In this document: positions 54,331 through 64,000 of the stretch, piece after piece
Position numbering within the stretch: the stretch's first letter is position 1
Layout of the letters: each line of letters opens with the position of its first letter
DNA from: Arcuatula senhousia
Lineage: Eukaryota; Mollusca; Bivalvia; Mytilida; Mytilidae
Length of the DNA stretch: 64,000 nt
Assembly: GCA_963971305.1 (NCBI GenBank)
Contig: OZ020309.1
Coordinates: forward strand, 2,783,001-2,847,000
Direction of reading: 5' to 3'
Notes under the pieces: model-generated
Told to the model about the DNA's origin: nothing
Database searches by the model: none
What the model saw: only the letters and a program-made list of their open reading frames with translations
Made by a program: the position numbers and the translations under genes

Positions 54331-55304
54331 GGATAAAGCTTTTATACAAATTAGAAATACGAGTCTGATAAATAACTTCCATTAAAGCATGGATGAAATT
54401 ATAGAAATGATTGTTATTGGTTCAAGTAAAAGTGGGTTTGAGAAGGTTTAATACTTTAAGCATTCTTGCAGTTATGATTATGATATCATAATTCAAAGAA
54501 AGCTTTAAAATATGCTTTAACGTTTGCTTATATCTAAATTGTTACGACTGATTTAACGATTGTTTTTAATTAAGATTGTGTATGAACGTTATTTATCGTC
54601 AAAAAAAAATTGTTTGTTTGTTTTTACCCAGTCAAACAAATGGAAATGTATCACGTCAATCATATTCCACATAATCCATAACGAGACACGCGTTCAAATT
54701 AACGGAAAGATGGTGACGATAAAAAGGGGAGATAAATTATTGTTTATTATCCAAAATAACTGTTTCATCAATTTATCTTTTCAATTTTGCAGTTATCAAA
54801 AATGATAAATTGGACAATTTAGAAAATTTACTACAGAAATGTCAAAATTATTGACAGATCATCTCATAAAATTCTTAAATATAACAAAAATGAATTTCTT
54901 AATGCATGTAGAGAAAGTATAAAGATTTCGATAGATGTGATTTATCACTTACAAGTCTCACTTATTTCCTTTTCTCTTGCTTACACTTTCTTCGTTTTAT
55001 TTAGTCCGGAAATTTTTGGGTTACGTAATATAACAAATATTATTGCAAACTTTAAAAGAAATCAGACTGTATTTTTTCTTTCATTGTTATTCCTCCATTT
55101 TAGTAGAAAAGTGTCGGCATGTGATAGATTACAGCTGTACATTGGTTGTACGTTTCAATAGATAACTTTGGTTCGTTAAAATTGTTCTATATTCCTAGAT
55201 TACAATTTGAAGACATGATCAACAGATTATGTAACAGTAATAACTTGAATTTACAAATACTAAGTGGATTGAACTTTTAATGGACAAATGGTTTAGTTCT
55301 GAAG
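54331..55304. other. No gene recognised
   Basis: Short frames only (54560-54805, 54937-55161) without recognisable domains. Confidence 0.4.
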
Positions 55305-55505
55305 CAGAGGTACCAATGGGGTAACCGAATGTCAAAAGTCTGAAAGGGCAGAGACAAAACCAGTAAACACCAACAAGAACGGGACAAAAACAGACAACAT
55401 GTAAAACATGGAAACACAAATCAACTGAATATCAATCAATAACGCGAACTCCAGTCGAAACATGAGTGAAATCAGGTGCTCCAGAAGAGTAAGCAGTTCC
55501 TTAAA
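55305..55505 (-). repeat. Interspersed family A, minus copy
   Basis: GAAGCAGAGGTACCAATGGGG, CTGAAAGGGCAGAGACAAAACC and AGGTGCTCCAGAAGAGTAAGC. Confidence 0.8.
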
Positions 55506-55565
55506 TATATTAAAAAAGGCATATAGACCAAGAGAAAAAGAATATTGCACACAGAAACAGTGTAT

Positions 55566-55700
55566 TTCATTGCATGGGTACTTTGTTTTTCATACTGGAT
55601 TGGGAAATAAGCTTTAAACTTAAGAAAGTCCATTTCAAGTTTGTAGTCTGCGAGCTAGGCCCAAATTGTCCCTAATGGATTTTTAACGCTTAAGGGATGT
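55566..55700 (-). repeat. Fragment of the tRNA-derived SINE body
   Basis: TTTCATTGCAT...TGGGAAATAAGCT, AGTTTGTAGTCTGCG and CCTAATGGATTTTTAACG parallel 24751-24870 of the SINE at 24751-25074. The head is missing. Confidence 0.6.
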
Positions 55701-56190
55701 TAAGGTAATAACAGAATTACAGAATTTGGAGGATTAATCTCAATGTCCAAGAGAAAAGAAAAAAATGACTTTAATGAATTAATATCTACTTCAATCTGTT
55801 CACTTCAATTGTTTTCATTAGGTATGGAAAAGAATATTTTAAGATCATTTTCTGACGCTATCACAGTATTCATAATTGCAATCCCTAGACAAGTCTGCTA
55901 CGAATTTGATCAAATTGATAGTTTTTCATTTTCCAATGTTTTAGACTTAGACTCGGTGCTGGATTTGTCTTGCTTAAGCTTTTCAAACGTTTTTCAAGTG
56001 CTTTTCATCCAATTCTTTGTTTGTTTTTATATTTTATTGTTGCGAAAAGAGGTTTACACAAATTAAATGTTATACTGTAACATCTTGGGTACATTTATTT
56101 TATAACAGATAAAGAATGCATAAGGTTTTTGAATATATTGAAATAAAAACACATTCCAAAGGACATGAAAACATCTCAATACCCGAGTTC
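55701..56190. other. No gene recognised
   Basis: The 107-aa frame at 55743-56066 has no recognisable domain or supporting context. Confidence 0.35.
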
Positions 56191-56194
56191 ACTT

Positions 56195-56340
56195 TTGTTA
56201 AGAATAAAGTTCGCGTAGTTGATTTCTTTTTAATTGTTTTTGTTTTTATGTCGCCGGTTTTTTTGTTCTGTTCTCATTGGTGTTTACTGTTATTGTATTT
56301 GTTTTTTCGAATGCCCCATTGGTACCCCTGCTTCTTCCAA
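56195..56340 (+). repeat. Interspersed family A, 3' fragment
   Basis: AAAGTTCGCGTAGTTGATT, TTCTCATTGGTGTTTACTG and GAATGCCCCATTGGTACCCC match the 3' half. Confidence 0.65.
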
Positions 56341-57264
56341 AGGGAAATAAAACATTTCGATATGTAAAAATATTAAAATTTGGCCCGCAAAAATGCTGTA
56401 ATGGTGACCCTGTTTTTGTTTTGTTCCTGTATGTTTTGTTGTTTATTTTTTCTGTTGTACTTTCCTGATTTTGTGTTGACTTTTAAGGACTTAATTTTGG
56501 CTATTTGATACTAGTGTAATTATTTGAAGGTATCTAGCAAACAAAGAGACTCGAAATGCTCTAAGGACAATGGTATTTATGAGGCAAACGATATTTTAAT
56601 TGTACCAGACTTTCATGTAGGATTCGCACCATTTGAACCGCCCTAGAAATGACAGGATGGAAGAAATCATTCAATCTTGAAGTTCTCAGGAGTAATCAGT
56701 TCTCAAAACATCCACGAAATTAATCCCAACAGTTCTAAGGATGGTTATATTACATCGATCTAATCAAAATAGAATTATATGTTTTTAGTTACAAATATGT
56801 TCCTTTTTAGAAACTATTTTTCGGAAATGCAAACCAGAGAAATGTTTTAATTTTGCACTTCTGGTTTACGATTTGTAGGATTGGCCTCGCCATTGAAATT
56901 CTGTTGAATGACAAAAATCTTCATCTTGTTAAAACAAATTAAATCTGTCGTCCAATGCTTTAATCGACTGAAACTTACGTTTACATCTAAAATTTTACTC
57001 AAAACCAGTTAATTTGAATCAAGGAGGGAAAATTTCGCCAAAACTAGTGGATAGATTCCTTCACCATATCTTATAATTTCTAAGACGACCCTGTAATAGA
57101 ATTGCCATACTCTGTCCTCCATTAATTGGACACAAAATTACATCGTTATAAAAGATCTACCAAGGTCTTAGCATAGCGTCAAACAGGGTTATGTTGCTCC
57201 TCGGTTGTTGTCTTCATTCGAGACATTTTAAGGAAACCACTATGCATTCATAGACAAACATGGG
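56341..57264. other. No gene recognised
   Basis: Nothing supported. Confidence 0.4.
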
Positions 57265-57510
57265 ATCTCAGATGAGTGCAGATGTTGGTTTGTCATAGGA
57301 TTTTGTTTTGTCTTCCTTAACCGGATTTGAAACAATGAAATGACGGTTGGTATTGCGATGGTATCACGCATGTATATAGCAAACAGGAACTACTTACTCT
57401 TCCGGAGCACCTTAGTTCACTCTCTGTGTTTTATGTTGTCTATTTTTCGCACTGTTCTCGTTGGTGTTTACTGTTTTTGGCAGTCGGATGCCCCATTGGT
57501 ACCTCTGCTT
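57265..57510 (+). repeat. Interspersed family A, + copy with internal deletion
   Basis: ATCTCAGATGAGTGCAGATG, TACTTACTCTTCCGGAGCACC and GCCCCATTGGTACCTCTGCTT; the block around CGACTTGAGTTCGCGTTG is missing. Confidence 0.8.
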
Positions 57511-57834
57511 CTGTAATAATGTAATTTCTCTATATCAAGATACAATTTATACAGAAAAAATACCTATTTGTAACATAATTTTCCATTTTGTTCTTGAGCA
57601 GAATTAATAAAGATTATTATATTTTATTTTATGAGAGTTCTTTATATGCTACAAAATAAGGTATAGAGAAGCTGGTGTTGTGAAACTTTATTTTTATTTT
57701 ACGCTATTAGATGGAAAAAAATACAGCCTGGCTGTAACTCATCCACTAAATCTAACATTCTTTTTTTTCGTAAAACGTAGGTTTGTATGTTATTAAAGGC
57801 TTAAAATGACATTTTATAAGTAAAATAAAGAAAG

Positions 57835-58573
57835 AATGTGTCCATGGGACACGGATGCCCCCGCTGGCCTCAAATAAAAAGTTGAAGTCCGACAGGTCTG
57901 AAAGTCGCTTAGGACGCATAGTTTATCATACTCAACCATCCTACCAAGTTTCAAATCATTCCCATGTACAGTTTCTGAGAAAAGCTTGACGGAAATTTTC
58001 ATGTCGATTTTGGTATCGGTCCAGCCCCAAACAGGAAGTAGATGTCTGACAGGTCTAAAATTCGCTTAGGACGTATAGTTTGTCATACTGAACCATCCTA
58101 CTAAGTTTCAAGTCATTCCCATGTACAATTTCTGAGAAAAGCTTGACGGAAATTTTCATGTCGATTTTGGTATCGGTCCAGCCCCAAACAGGAAGTAGAT
58201 GTCGGACAGGTCTAAAATTCGCTTAGGACGTATAGTTTGTCATACTGAACCATCCTACCAAGTTTCAAGTCATTCCCATGTACAGTTTCTGAGAAAAGCT
58301 TGACGGAAATTTTCATGTCGATTTTGGTATCGATCCAGCCCCAAACAGGAAGTAGATGTTCGACAGGTCTAAAATTTGCTTAGGACATATTGTTTGTAAT
58401 ACTGAACCATCCTACCAAGTTTCAAGTCATTCCCATTTACGGTTTTTGAGAAAAGCTTGACGGAAATTCGTACGGACGTACGTACGGACGGACGGACGTA
58501 CGGACGGACGGACGTACGGACGGACATGAGTAAAACTTAATGCCCCCCGACATGTCGTCGCGGGGGCATAAAA
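57835..58573 (-). mobile_element. Pearl-like element: about 4 x 157-bp array plus GGAC microsatellite
   Basis: The motif GACAGGTCT recurs at 57891, 58048, 58205 and 58362, a strict 157-bp period. Each unit ends in CAGCCCCAAACAGGAAGTAG. The array is followed by a (CGTACGGACGGA)-type microsatellite (58469-58525) and by CCCCCCGACATGTCGTCGCGGGGGCAT. This layout (tandem core of about 160 bp, microsatellite, short palindromic end) resembles bivalve 'pearl' elements; family and orientation are inferences. Confidence 0.7.
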
Positions 58574-58596
58574 ATCAAAACCTTGCTATTGTATTA

Positions 58597-58825
58597 CGGG
58601 AATATAGAAAATGACAATATCAAAATTAATTTGCAAGAAAATTGTTCCAATATCAAGTGAAACAGTGTAATCTGATTTAACAATGTTGTAAACGTAGTCC
58701 TTTGATAATATGAGTTATTAATTTATCATATTACGTAAAACAGAACATCACGAAGTTGACTTTTTAGCGTCTTTTCAGAATTTTGTCACGTTAGAATACT
58801 GTGAACATCAGATACCATTGTCTAC
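58597..58825 (+). repeat. Local duplication G, copy 1
   Basis: Diverged direct repeat of 59460-59680. Shared blocks include ATGTTGTA.ACGTAGTC, GACATCACGAGGTTGAC (AACATCACGAAGTTGAC here) and TTTTGTCACGT. Confidence 0.75.
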
Positions 58826-58969
58826 TACACAGTGAGGGTTAGGGTTATAACGAGACCATAAATAGCCTCTGACAACGCGAATATGGTATTATACATAGAA
58901 TAAGTACGATCACCTAGAAAAAATATGTAACTTGTTGGAACGGCTAATCTATAGCTCACAGTGGTATGG

Positions 58970-59095
58970 TTGGTATATGTTTATGTGTATTCTGTGTGGT
59001 TTATTATTGTGATGACGTGATGTCTACATATTTTGTCAGCTTTTCTCGGACTTCCGGTATTCGATTGTCTCATTGGTATACCTATGCTTGTATCA
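58970..59095 (+). repeat. Possible family A 3' fragment
   Basis: TTTTGTCAGCTTTTCTCGGACTTCCGG and GATTGTCTCATTGGTATACC resemble the family A 3' end, with many differences. Confidence 0.4.
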
Positions 59096-59459
59096 GACAA
59101 TGTAAATATACAATAATAAAAAAATGAAAAACGAGATAAAATAATTTGCTAGAAAACTGATAGGCAGAAAATACTTACATAAATAACGGAATGCTAAAAC
59201 AATAAAATGAAAATATGGTATTTCAATGGGGAATTCTTATTTGGTATAGTCCGAAATCGGTAAACAACATTTTCATAAAGAAAACACAGAATTTCCAATG
59301 CAATGACAAAGGTTAAGAGTAATATGGTGTTTTCTGCATTTCAGACCTTTTTTTATGAAAAAAAAACAACTGGTGTAATACTTAAATATTATCAAAAGGA
59401 GTGTTATATGACATGTTTTTGATATTTGATCAGCCTTCTCAAGTAAAATACGTCAAACT

Positions 59460-59680
59460 TTTGTAATTATGTGAAAGGAATAAGAAAAATGGCAATATCA
59501 AATGTAATTTTTCAGAAAATTATTCCAATATTAACTTAGGAATATGATCTGATTCTATAAATGTTGTATACGTAGTCTTGAGATGATATAAGGTTTTACA
59601 TAAAAATGGACATCACGAGGTTGACATTTTTGTGCCTTTTTATCATTTTGTCACGTAGTAAGACCCTGAACAGTAGGCAT
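59460..59680 (+). repeat. Local duplication G, copy 2
   Basis: See 58597-58825; the offset is about 860 bp and the copies are clearly diverged. Confidence 0.75.
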
Positions 59681-59959
59681 CATAGTTAAAACAAGTATCA
59701 AACTATATGAGGGGATGGATAGGGATAGGGGAGAGGTTCTATAAAGCTGTATCCTTTAGATATTTAGCATTTTTTTCTTATTATGTCATTTGTTTTTTTT
59801 TTAGGGTCTCATTATTATTTTATATTCGTTGGCCATCATTTTCTATTTAGTTTTTTGGGATATTATTTTTAAAACAGAATCTGGTAATTTTATTTGCCAT
59901 TAGTTTTCTTCCATCTATACCTCCTATGGGAATATATAATAACACTTTCAATAATATGG
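59681..59959. other. No gene recognised
   Basis: Nothing supported. Confidence 0.4.
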
Positions 59960-60130
59960 ATCGGTTAGATAAAGCGACTAAAACCCCTTATCAGTAGCAT
60001 TTGAATGAAAACATTGAAAATCAAAAGTATTGAAAAGGAATGCACTCATATCCAAAAAACTCGAACATGGAAGCAAAATATATCATCAAGGATATCATCC
60101 GTGTGCAATACAAAGAGAGAAATCTGATAT
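59960..60130 (-). repeat. Interspersed family C, diverged copy
   Basis: CCTTATCAGTAGCATTTGAATG, AAACATTGAAAATCAAAAG, AAAACTCGAACATGGAAGC and ATATCATCCGTGTGCAATAC match the copy at 60797-61150 in order. Confidence 0.65.
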
Positions 60131-60796
60131 TTCAATAATTGCAAGAAACATACTTTATTAAAAACTAAAAATAATGCACAAACATGAACTTTTAAAGGGT
60201 TATTTGCAATAGACACCCTTTTAAAAATGCCCTAAAACAACACAATCAACCCATTTTTATAAGCAATTTCAACAGCCTTCTTCAAAAATATGTCAATATT
60301 TTAATATTATTTTATCTTGGTACATGATATATTGTACAAAATTGGGGCCAGATAAGGTCATCGCTGTTTTGATTTTTTGCAATATTAAGTGACATAAAAT
60401 ACTTCAATTTTTACTGAGTTAAATTTTCATTCCATCTCTTGAATTTATTTTGGAATGTCCTATATATTGCCCCCCCACATTGTTTGTAATAACCCATTTG
60501 CCAATTAATGTCGGATTTTTATTCCCTGATCAATTCAATTTTACAATTTACATAACCGTTATGAAAAATCAAGTTGGTTTCCAAATGAATAGAAATAGGA
60601 CAAGTCTCGGGTTTTATCGTGTACGTCTTGGATAATTCACGTGAAAAATTTAAACAACTAACAGGGATCTAAATGTTTTTGACACCATATTTTAATAAAA
60701 TATACCACATCATTTCATACTACGCTATCAAAATCATTTAAATATGCTTTGATTAGTATATTCAAAATATCGGAATTGCATTGAGAGCAATATAAC
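60131..60796. other. No gene recognised
   Basis: Nothing supported. Confidence 0.4.
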
Positions 60797-61150
60797 AAAT
60801 ACCAAAACGCAGGTATGAACGGTTAATTTGGATATGCTATATATATCGATATTTCAAGGATTAACCTCTCATCAGTAGCATTTAAATCAAAACATTGGAA
60901 GGTCAAATTCCGAAACTCTTGAAAACGAAAAGTACTCAAAACCAAAACGTTCGAACAAGGAAGCCAAATCCAGCACCGAAGATATCGACCATGTGCATTA
61001 CAAGGAAAGAAACCTGGTGTTTTAAACAATTTTGAATTTAAAAACGGAAATTTCAGCGACAAAAATAATAGAAATTTGAGGTTAATCGTGTCAGACATGT
61101 ACAATCTGACTACCAGGCTTGTGATTACCCTCGGGGACCTCTGGTCCACC
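60797..61150 (-). repeat. Interspersed family C, best copy
   Basis: Starts ACAAATACCAAAACGCAGGT and ends GGGGACCTCTGGTCCACCAGC. A partial copy begins again at 61180. A 108-aa minus-strand frame covers most of it and a related frame occurs in the 61560-61970 copy. This could mean a decayed coding region, but I recognise no domain. Confidence 0.7.
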
Positions 61151-61179
61151 AGCAGCGGTTATCGCCCAGTGGTTTCAAA

Positions 61180-61290
61180 ATAACAAATACCAAAACGCAG
61201 GTATGAACGGTTAATTTGGATATGCTATATATCGATATTACAAGGAGTAACCTCTAATCAGTAGCATTTAAATCAAAACATTGGAAGGTC
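61180..61290 (-). repeat. Family C, partial copy
   Basis: Repeats the first 110 bp of the 60797 copy (ACAAATACCAAAACGCAGGT to CATTGGAAGGTCAAA), almost unchanged, then stops. Confidence 0.8.
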
Positions 61291-61559
61291 AAAGCAAGCG
61301 ATGTTCTATTCCTTGTCCGGTGGCTGGTTACCGACGGTAACAGTAAAATCCGATAAAATATGACTAAGTACCCAAATTAATCAAAGTGAACAACAATTGG
61401 CAAATGCACTATTAGAATTTTATTAAGGTATCAAGTACAACCATTCATTTAAAAACAAACTTCCTAATTTTTTGGTGTTGCCATAACAACCATGTATGTT
61501 TATTTCTCTATATTTTCAACCCTAGCCATCCATACGAAACTAAAGATTTAAAAATATAT

Positions 61560-61970
61560 AATAAATTGGTGAATTCGTGTCAAACAAGTCTAATTACAAA
61601 ATGTCTGAATACAATCGATGACCTCTGGCCCACGAGCAGCGGTTATCGACTTAGTTTTTCACAAATCAAGATACCAAAATGGGTATTAAAATGGTTGATT
61701 TGGTTATGCTGTATATGTATATTTCAAGGAGAAACATTTTAATGGAAAACCAAAAGCATTGGAAGCTTAAGAAAAGTACACACGCTCAAAATCCAAGGAC
61801 ATGATTTTCATCAATTACATGTATAATATGCATTAAAAAACCTGATGTTTTAACTATTTTGAAAATAAACCATCGGAATCCAGTCGTTGATAAAAATATT
61901 TTGATGCATTTGTTCCAGATAAGTCTAACGACCAGGTATGTGATTGTCCTCGGGGCCTTTTGGCCCAACA
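61560..61970 (-). repeat. Family C, diverged copies
   Basis: Two pieces: 61560-61660 (AATTCGTGTCAAACAAGTCT, GACCTCTGGCCCACGAGCAGCGG) and 61670-61970 (AAGATACCAAAATGGGTATT, ATGTATATTTCAAGGAG, GTTCCAGATAAGTCTAACGAC, CCTCGGGGCC). Confidence 0.65.
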
Positions 61971-61974
61971 CCTA

Positions 61975-62811
61975 CAATATACTACAATATACAAAAGCGG
62001 GGATATTTTTTTTTTAAAAATAAAAGTAATCACGATTTAAATTTGTCTGTCTGAATGGTTGAAACATAAAACTAAGGAATCTAGTTATCGAAAGAATTAT
62101 CCAAAAAATATAGCTAAATTTTGTTTGAGTTTTACTAGAGAAGTTTATTAATTTTATCCGTTATTGGTATTTTTACAGAAAACTCGCTTTCTGTTTTCGT
62201 GATAGTATGATGTGTGCTTAATTTAAACGTAAAACCATCGCCATTGTGTCTTACTGCGTTCATACCCTTCCCTCTGTAATTCAATAGTGTTTCTGATTAT
62301 TTAAGAAATTTATCTTTAAGCAGTTGGTTAATGCACAAATGTTAGTCCTAATTATTTTCCCATCTAAGCTATCAAATTGCAATTTTCTATACCACAATAC
62401 GTATCAGAATGCCAATAATAAGATTTGACTGGTTTTAGATAAGTTATCTAAAGGCGATTATTGATATGGCAGGCTGGCTATGTCACTGGCGTGGGAAGCT
62501 CAAATAATTAGACATTTCTACATTGTAGTTTCTGTCTTTTTTCGTCTGACACATTTTTCCACTGTTAAGGTCTGTTGAAGGTTTGTCGAAGTTTTGAATG
62601 ATATATACAGTCTGAAAAAATTTAAGCGCCATCACGTTTAAAAATTTCGCCATCTGTTTTATTTTTTTTCCTTTATTTTTTCTTTTGCATGCAAAAACCT
62701 AATATGATGATAGTTTTGTACCTTGAGAACATTTAATGTCAAATAAGATTTTATCATGTTGTACGACTACCCAGATTTTGGAGAGTGTCTTCCTTGTAAC
62801 CAACAGTTAAT
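61975..62811. other. No gene recognised
   Basis: Nothing supported. Confidence 0.4.
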
Positions 62812-62965
62812 TGTCCAATCACTGGTATAAAGACAGGACCATTGTAATCTTCAATTGATCTGTTATGCGTTTGTTTTGTTTTGTTTTGTCTTCTCTTCTT
62901 GAGTATGTATAGGATCGATAATCCAAGTTCGGCGATTTTGTTGTAAGGTTACCTTTATTTGATAC
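62812..62965 (+). repeat. Interspersed family E, copy 2
   Basis: AGGACCATTGTAATC, GTATAGGATCGATAATCCAAG and TTCGGCGATTTTGTTGTAAGG match the 11130-11300 copy. A (TTTTG)n run lies at about 62868-62889. Confidence 0.55.
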
Positions 62966-63336
62966 TTATAATAAAATATAATATATAATACACTTAATAA
63001 TATTTTATAAATTTTAATCTACATGTATCGTGTTTAAAAATCCGTTTTGAGTATGAAGGGTCCATTTAATTACAAAACAGAGCAGAATTTTAGCTGACAA
63101 GTCAATTTTTCCCCCTGTACATCTCAATTATTTTATTATTTGAGAAAGATTGGTTTTCAATTGTAGGTTGTCTATTTTCATTGTCTGAAAAATTATATCC
63201 GTAGGCCGTTATGTCTGCGCACATTATTTTATCGTGAACCTTGGACATACTATTTCAAGTAACCACCTACTTTTTATCTGTATATGTTTATCTAAAGTAC
63301 AAAAAATGCAGAAAATGCAGTCTTTATGCTAAATTA
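62966..63336. other. No gene recognised
   Basis: Nothing supported. Confidence 0.4.
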
Positions 63337-63480
63337 ACAATTCAATTCAATTCAATTCAATTCAATTCAATCTTTATTGTCATATAAACTATATATACAG
63401 TTTGTGACAGTATAACATAGACATAAACAGACATACATACATATACACATGTAACAAGTTAAAAAAATATATATATACAT
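63337..63480. repeat. (TTCAA)n microsatellite and adjoining repeat tail
   Basis: Six to seven tandem TTCAA units at 63337-63370, followed by TCTTTATTGTCATATAAACT. A pentanucleotide run next to such a sequence is common at retroposon 3' tails (minus-strand here), but the body could not be identified. Confidence 0.7.
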
Positions 63481-63904
63481 TATGAAGCAAATGTTTAAGG
63501 TTCCCCTGTCCTCGGTTCTATAGACTTTTTAATAAAGGATCCGTTAAGCTCGGTTTATGAATGTAACACTGATTCAGGATGAATAAACGAAATTTTCAAA
63601 GTTCATTTTCGGGTTATATAATTTCATCTGTTATATTACAGTTAACACGAACATTTAAGTAACAGTTGGATAAAAAAAACACACAAATTTAAAATCAATT
63701 GACCTGATTAATTTTACTATCATTTTAAGAATATATGTGTAAGTAAAAGATTCTCTAAGGATGAAAAGAAACTGCCGAAGAGTCAAAAAGGTCAGAGACC
63801 ATAAAACATATATTAATAAAAAAAAATTGGACACAAACTAAAGTGAACGAAAATGCCCAACTTCTAATCAGGGGATCACTCTAACGTAATGCAACGTAGC
63901 TCTT
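63481..63904. other. No gene recognised
   Basis: Nothing supported. Confidence 0.4.
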
Positions 63905-64000
63905 CAATCGAAGAGGGAGGTTTGGCGTGCCATAAAACCTGTTTAACACACAATTTCTTTTGAAATACCTGTACCAAATCAGGACCATTGTGATCTATAA
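63905..64000 (+). repeat. Interspersed family E, copy 3 (cut by window end)
   Basis: TTGAAATACCTGTACCAAATCAGGACCATTGTG repeats 11138-11177 with few changes; it continues beyond the window. Confidence 0.65.

Overview
This is a 64-kb AT-rich piece of eukaryotic nuclear DNA. I could identify no host protein-coding gene in it; nearly everything recognisable is repeat-derived. The mix points to a bivalve mollusc, most likely a mussel (Mytilus-like). It includes several interspersed families with recurring short signatures, a tandem 157-bp array ending in a GGAC-rich microsatellite that resembles bivalve 'pearl'-type elements, tRNA-derived SINEs and many hairpin or TIR MITEs. The organism call is inference.

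The centrepiece is one complete Ty3/gypsy-type LTR retrotransposon on the + strand (44240-53647, 9408 bp). Its two 245-bp LTRs look identical, it has a 4-bp target duplication, a tRNA-Leu-like primer site and a polypurine tract, and all its reading frames are intact. Gag starts with a ComEA-like helix-hairpin-helix region, followed by a coiled coil, a capsid-like region and a CCHC knuckle. Pol (protease, RT, RNase H, integrase, GPY/F) lies in the -1 frame. It follows a UUUAAAC slippery site, a 7-nt spacer and a perfect 10-bp stem whose loop can form a 6-bp pseudoknot, a textbook -1 frameshift signal.

In the place where a retrovirus carries env, the element has a third ORF of 492 aa. It encodes two C2H2-like zinc fingers fused to a TatD-family metal-dependent nuclease with all expected metal ligands. 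A splice donor just after the primer site and an acceptor just before this ORF suggest a spliced subgenomic mRNA. About 22 small hairpins, typically CAG-GNUNU-CUG with compensatory stem changes and sense-strand G-U pairs, are scattered through the 5' UTR, the protease-RT linker, the pol tail, the TatD ORF and the 3' UTR. They are absent from gag and from the RT/RNase H/integrase core. This combination (TatD nuclease plus dispersed RNA hairpins) is my best candidate for an undescribed system.

The flanks, left to right, hold: a 1.85-kb tandem duplication (1.43-5.15 kb); low-information AT-rich DNA; many copies of two SINE-like families; several MITEs with GGG...CCC ends and TTA/TAA duplications (PIF/Harbinger-like); a near-identical 1162-bp tandem duplication (25.9-28.2 kb); a 3 x 356-bp array; two hairpin MITEs with visible target duplications (32.9 kb, 40.1 kb); a TIR-bounded inverted minisatellite (32.3 kb); two inverted copies of an AAACAGAC-spaced array (35 kb, 42.7 kb); a paralogous empty site for the retrotransposon (53.9 kb); a 4 x 157-bp array (57.9-58.5 kb); and a dispersed family at 60-62 kb.
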